64,000 nucleotides of DNA from Hansfordia pulvinata. Lineage: Eukaryota > Ascomycota > Sordariomycetes > Xylariales. The stretch lies in NCBI GenBank assembly GCA_006538405.1, contig BJKQ01000008.1, forward strand, positions 310,001 to 374,000, in the 5' to 3' direction. The notes beneath the pieces were generated by a model that saw nothing but the letters and a program-made list of their open reading frames with translations, was not told the origin of the DNA and ran no database searches. Every line of letters begins with the position of its first letter. Positions within the stretch are counted from its first letter, which is position 1. The position numbers and the translations under genes were made by a program. Below, piece after piece: positions 59,173 through 64,000 of the stretch.

Positions 59173-61069
59173 ATGGCCGACACGGAGGCACCCGGCTCAG
59201 GGCGGCAATCCCCCGTCCAAGTCGACAAGACGAAGAGCCTGGATGCGGGCTCCGAGAACCCGTCGCTGAACATCGAGGAGTCGAGGCAGATCGCACAGTC
59301 CGGCAATTCAGACGGCATCCGACGGCATCTGAGCAACCGCCAGGTGCAGCTGGTGTGCCTGGGAGCCTCGATTGGGACGGCAATCTTCGTCAGCATCGGG
59401 GGCGCGCTGCACGCCTCGGGTCCCGGCCACCTGCTGCTGGCCTTCCTGGTGCAGAGCTGCGTGGTGTGCGCCATCAACAACTGCATCGCCGAGATGTCGG
59501 TGTACATGCCGGTTAGCGGGGGGTTCATCCGCCTGGCGGGCCGGTGGGTGGATGACGCCCTGGGCGCCGTCGCGGGCTGGAACTTCTTCATCTTCCAGGT
59601 CATTCTGATCCCGTTCGAGATAACCGCTCTGACGCTGGTGCTGTCGTACTGGTCGGACAACATACCGGTGTGGGCCATCTGCGTGGCCTGCATTGCACTG
59701 TACACGTGAGTAAAAAAAAAACGAATCAAAAAATAAAACCCCATCAGGCTTTGCTCACTGTATCCCATCAAGACACCAGAAGAGCTGACACGCGAGCGGG
59801 AGGGAATAGGGTACTCAACGCCTTTGCGGTCAAGGTGTACGGCGAGGCCGAGTTCATCCTGTCTTCGGGCAAAGCCCTGTTGCTGTTCATGCTGCTCGCC
59901 TTCACGTTTGTGACCATGGCGGGCGGCAACCCGCAACACCACGCATTTGGCTTCCAGTACTGGGCGACGCCCGGCGCGTTTCGGGAGCACCTCAGCAGTG
60001 GGGGGTTGGGCCAGTGGGAGGGCTTTCTCGCTGCTCTGTGGTACACGGGTGAGTCGGCCGTCATCAGCTGGCGAAGCTTGGGACTGATCAGCCTGTGTTA
60101 TATATAGGCTTCAGCGTGATGGGCCCCGAGTACGTCTCCATCGTGGCGGCAGAGACCAAGGCGCCGCGGACGTACATCAAGACGGCCTTCAAGGCCGTCT
60201 ACTGGCGGGTGTTTGTCTTCTTCTGCGGCAGCGCGCTGGCGGTGGGCATCCTGGTGCCGTGGGACGACCCGACGCTGGTGGAGGTGTACGAGGGCGACGG
60301 GGGCGGCGCGGGCAGCGCGGCGGCGTCGCCGTACATCATCGCGATGAGCAACATGGGCGTGTCGGTGCTGCCGCACGTGGTCACGGCGCTGCTGTGCACG
60401 ACCATCTTCTCGGCGGGCAACACGTACACGTACTGCGCGACGCGGACGCTGTACGGGCTGGCGCTCGAGGGGCGGGCGCCGGCCGTCTTCGGGCGGCTGT
60501 CGGGCCGGGGCCTGCCGTCGTGGGCGCTGGCGGCGGTGATGCTGTTCCCGCTGCTGTCGCTGCTGCAGCTGTCGAGCGGGACGGCGCAGGTGCTCGACTG
60601 GCTGGTCAACCTGTGCACGGCGACGATCGGCATCACCTTCTTCATCATCTCGCTGACGTACCTGCGCTTCCACCGGGCGGCGCGCGCGCAAGGGTTCGAC
60701 CGCTCCAGGCTGCCGTACACGGGCTGGCTGCAGCCGGGCTGCGCGTGGCTGGGGCTGGTGTGGATGCTGGGCCTCGAGACGTGCTACGGCTACGCGTCGC
60801 TCAAGGCGGACCCTTTCGACGGCGCCGCCTTTGCGACGTCGTACCTGCTGGTCATCGCGGAGCCCGTCTTGTTCCTGGCGTGGAAGTGGGCCAAGGGGAC
60901 GAGGTTCGTGCGCGCCGCGGACGTCGACCTGGTCTGGGAGGCGCCGCTGCTCGCGGCGTACGAGGAGGCGCTCGAGGAGGAGCCTGTCGGCTTCTGGCGA
61001 GAGGTCGGGCAGTACTTCCACGTCGTGGCCCGGGGATCGTCGCGGGGGAACTCGGAGAATGTGTGTTAG
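59173..61069 (+). CDS. Amino-acid permease of the yeast amino acid transporter (YAT/APC) family, 577 aa
   Basis: Proton-coupled uptake of amino acids across the plasma membrane. The start is the ATG at 59173 in a good context (ACCATGG); a longer frame begins at 59062 but lacks family similarity. Exons are 59173-59705, 59810-60048 and 60108-61069, with introns of 104 and 59 bp (branches GCTGAC and ACTGAT); the joined frame is 578 codons with stop. Family blocks in order: RHLSNRQVQLVCLGASIGTA (first membrane segment), EMSVYMPVSGGFIRLAGRWV, AGWNFFIFQVILIPFEITAL, VKVYGEAEF, GPEYVSIVAAETKAPRTYIK, then SAGNTYTYCATRTLYGLALE and the C-tail element PVGFWREV. Twelve membrane segments are expected. An insert of Gly-rich sequence (GDGGGAGSAAA) sits in an outside loop. 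Substrate range cannot be told. No frameshift. Confidence 0.92.
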
Positions 61070-62218
61070 GGGAAGGGCGCGTTGGCGGGGGCGGGTGAGT
61101 CAAAGGGGCGTAGAGATGCGGTATTGAAGCCATGTAGTGCCTACCTTTAAGGTAGATAGGTTAGGTAGGTAGGTAGCGGATAGAATTCAACACATCGGAC
61201 GATGAACGAAGGGCAGAAGACCGGATGAGATCTTGTCCTCGGAGAGGTTTCTGGGCGAGCATGCTGACTGCACAGTGCTGTGCTGCTATTTCCCTCGTAT
61301 GCATTTATTGATGATGCCTTAAGTACATTGATGTAATGTTGGGTTGCTACCTCCCTATCCGAACTTCAGGTATGTACTAAACATATAGGCATGTGTGGCA
61401 GGAACGTCCTGCTACATTGGGCAGTACCTGCCATCTCGAGATCTCTACTTTATATTCGTCCTTGCCTGAGAGGTTCCGACTTGGCCTCAGTCAAAAAAAA
61501 AAAAGCTCCGCGCCCACGTAGTAGTTACGTGTACATAGATACACAGAATCCTGCGACTACGCGGGTATGAATGAAGTACCCGAGAGAGCTCTTATGTGCA
61601 CGTAGCTTGGAGACCGTACCTCCAGCAAGAGGTGGCAATTCACAATGACAGTTTTGCTTCAACAGTCTCGGGCAGAGAAAAGCTCCTCGGGCATCGCCCC
61701 CTCTCGACCGCCCAGTTTGAGCCCATCCGCTCGAGCGATAATCCTGTCAACCACTTATACTCTCCCCCGCAGGCTCCCATACTTTGGGAATATCAACTCA
61801 GCCCTGTCCGGGGGGAAGAAGGGCACAATATGGAGATGCCAGGCCGAAGAACCGCAGCCTCGCCCGGCCTGGCATCGCAAACGGCCCTTCCCGCGAGCCG
61901 TCCGATCCCTGCTTGACGGAGAAGCCACCTTCGGAACTCGTAGTGGGGTATTTCAAGGACCGGGGTCGGGAGCGGGACCCGAGGGGCCGGGACGTCAACG
62001 TCGTGTGGGTATACTAGTAGGCTGTCCAGGGGCACTTAGGTAAGGTTTAGCGAATACACGACATCAGTAGATAATATGAGTCTACCACTTGCACAATCAC
62101 CACGGGCAGCTCTTATGTACCACATGTACTCGTGTTTGCATGATTTCCCAATACTCGAGGCTCGCGTGAATGAAGCATTGCATTTCATCAAGACGTAAGA
62201 AAGCTAGTATCATTCTCG

Positions 62219-62252
<34 letters not shown>

Positions 62253-62267
62253 ACACACGCCACTCGC
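61070..62267. other. Intergenic region between convergent genes
   Basis: TAGGTAGGTAGGTAG at 61,160-61,175, an A run near 61,495 and a CT repeat at 62,221. Open frames at 61,596-62,043 have no recognisable content. Confidence 0.5.
62221..62249 (+). repeat. (CT)14 microsatellite
   Basis: A CT dinucleotide run 19 bases beyond the stop codon of the glycyl radical enzyme gene, in its 3' flank. Confidence 0.95.
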
Positions 62268-64000
62268 TTAGTGGGAGCAGACGGCCCTGGCCACGTGGCC
62301 CGTCTCACCCTCCTTGGGGGCGTCAAAGTACTGGCGGCGCTGCTGGTGCTTCTGGTAGGAGGGGAACATGACGCAGAAGAACTCGGACCAGCCGCCCAGG
62401 CGGCAGCGGACGAGCTCGTACTTCTCCGTGTCGCGCACGGCGGCCTCGTAGGTCGCGAGGTCGGCGCACGTCAGCGTGACGTAGTTGCCGCCCGTCTCCC
62501 CCTCGGCGAATCGGCGGACGAAGCGCTGCAGGTCCTCGAGCGGGAAGTCCTCGGGGATGTTCATGTCGACGGGCGCCGCGCTGGACACGCCGATCTCGAC
62601 GGCCGAGTTCTTGTAGGTGCGCAGGGCGTCGTAGATGTTGCGGTGGGACGGCGCCGCCGCCAGGTCCTGCGGGGCCTGCACCGGCGAGCAGTCCGACGCG
62701 ATGGGCTCGCCGCTCCGGCGCCCGTCGGCCGACGCCCCGATCCCTTCGCCCGCGCCCACGTAGCCCTCGAACGTGCCCACGCCCGGCTCGATCATCCACT
62801 CGAACCCGGGCCCGTAGGCGTCGTAGACGCGCTGCAAGCCCTCCTTGAGGAAGGGCGCCGGCTGGCGGATGGCGTCGACCGACATGCGGACGCAGTTCTC
62901 GATGAGCCAGACGCCCAGGTCGTTGAGCTCGTCGCCGCCGTCGCCGCTGCCCCACTTGGGCAGCGCCAGCGCCTCCTGCCGCAGCTCCTGGTACCGCACC
63001 GCCTTCTCGGCCGCGTTGGCCTCGCCCAGCGTGCTGTCCTGGAACGGCTCGCACATGTTGCCGCCCCAGTCGCAGAGCAGGCACATGACCAGCTCCTTGA
63101 GGGTGCAGCGCGCCGTCGCCGGGTCGAAGACGAGCTTCTTGATCGCGTACAGCGAGCTGATGGTGTTGGCGACGCCGACAAACATTTGGGAGACTTTTGG
63201 GGAGTTGATGTCAGTAACGTGTCAAGGAAAGGAGTGGAGATAAAAAGAAAAAAGAGAGAGAGAACGAAAGGGGAGGAAGAAAAAGGGGAGAAAAAATAAG
63301 GGGGAAAAAAAAAAAAGGGGGGGGGGGGGGGGGTATAATGAGAAAAGACATACTAATGTGGAATTTGGCGCCGCCGTTGGTCAGGTCGCGGCCGGACTCG
63401 GTGCAGCCGCCCAGCAGGGGCGACAGCAGGGGGGAGGGGCAGACCTTGGCCAGGTTGCCGTAGTCGTCAAACATCTGCTTGTAGCACTTGAGGACCAGCC
63501 ACCAGACGTGCTCGAGGAAGATCTCCTTGAGGTGTTCAAAGTCGCGGATGTCCTTGGCCAGCGGGGAGCGGAAGGTCTGCTTGAGGCCGTTGAGGTAGAT
63601 GGGGCCCGCGGCGCGCATGGTGGCGCCCTGGTTGAGGGCCTGCTCGAGGGCGGGCATCAGGTCGACGTTGTTGAAGACGAACTCGCTGGCGCCGCCCAGC
63701 AGGGGCTCGTAGCAGCCGTCGGCGGCGTAGTCGCGCGAGGCGGCGCGGGTGACGCTCTCGCCGGAGCGGAACAGGCCCTCGCACAGCTTGTCGTCGTTGT
63801 AGATGGTGGGCTGGGCGCCGCCGGCCAGGATGGACTTGGCGGCCTCGTCGACGTACTTCTGGTCGATGCCGCGGAAGACGCGCAGGGACAGGGAGGGGGC
63901 GTTGACGGGGATGCGGCGGGCGGCCTTGAGGCACAGCATGGTGACGGCGTTGCAGCCGTCCTCGGGGACCGGCGAGTCGGTGGCCTTGTAGCCGCCGACG
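62268..64000 (-). CDS. Glycyl radical enzyme (pyruvate formate-lyase / dehydratase superfamily), 3' part; N-terminal part outside window
   Basis: The frame is open from the right edge. Two exons are inferred: 64000-63354 and 63193-62268, with a 160-bp intron (GTATGT...AAAG, branch ACTGAC) containing a long C run on the coding strand. About 520 residues are visible; the family is usually 750-900, so roughly 250-350 are missing. The thiyl cysteine motif is DGCYEPLLGG (Cys codon at 63714-63712), with the family's GC-E pattern. Downstream are NGGAKFHISQMFVGVANTIS, SLYAIKKLVF and SADGRRSGEPIASDCSPVQA, which matches the S-GR-GEP--D--SP block of glycerol/diol-dehydratase-like members. Near the end YELVRCRLGGWSEFFCV matches the glycyl-radical loop (usually RV-GYS); the radical glycine is one of the two Gly at 62396-62391. 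About 46 residues follow the loop, somewhat more than in bacterial members. The reaction is undetermined: a lyase or dehydratase acting on a small polar molecule is likely. An activating radical-SAM enzyme would be needed and is not in the window. Confidence 0.85.

Noticed and set aside
7509..64000. tRNA or 5S rRNA genes in the gaps
   Set aside because: Intergenic stretches were scanned by eye for T-loop (GGTTCRA) and 5S control-region sequence; the few GTTCGA or TTCAAAT hits had no matching arms.

Overview
The window is nuclear DNA of a filamentous ascomycete (Pezizomycotina, most likely Sordariomycetes). The evidence is short GT-AG introns of 48-190 bp with CTAAC/CTGAC-type branch sites, GC-rich coding sequence with C/G-ending codons, fungus-specific families (PEX6, Atp11, Doa10, Dal5-type and YAT permeases, a fungal rhodopsin-domain protein), and one very AT-rich block that looks mutated by RIP (repeat-induced point mutation). 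The species was not identified. No tRNA, rRNA, CRISPR array or bacterial-type operon was seen.

Layout. 1-0.6 kb: the 3' end of PEX6. 1.17-6.70 kb: a complete Ty1/copia-type LTR retrotransposon with two 142-bp LTRs, a 5-bp target duplication (CGGGC) and a half-tRNA-type primer site. It is destroyed by RIP and sits inside the 3' end of a secondary-metabolism-type methyltransferase gene that also carries a frameshift. 7.5-11.2 kb has no recognisable gene. 11.2-16.6 kb: a secreted protein of unknown function, a 4-coumarate-CoA-ligase-like enzyme and the mitochondrial ATP synthase assembly factor Atp11. 16.7-28.3 kb is a gene-poor 11.7 kb with one possible decayed gene and many copies of a short motif. 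28.3-42.9 kb: a DHA1-type MFS transporter, a small secreted protein, a secreted glycerophosphodiester phosphodiesterase-like enzyme, an acidic unknown protein and a large Ala/Ser-rich membrane-anchored protein. 46.6-53.9 kb: the ER/nuclear-envelope ubiquitin ligase Doa10, convergent with a Dal5-type permease. 56.4-64.0 kb: a rhodopsin-domain membrane protein, a YAT-type amino-acid permease and, running off the right edge, a glycyl radical enzyme.

The genes are independent eukaryotic transcription units, not a pathway. Three things stand out. (1) A glycyl radical enzyme, a normally anaerobic enzyme class, lies in an intron-bearing fungal gene. (2) The 8-mer TACTCGTA/TACGAGTA occurs at least 31 times by hand count and always outside coding exons. 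(3) Four otherwise intact genes are each broken by one missing base, always in a run of C or G, which points to sequence error at least as much as to gene decay.
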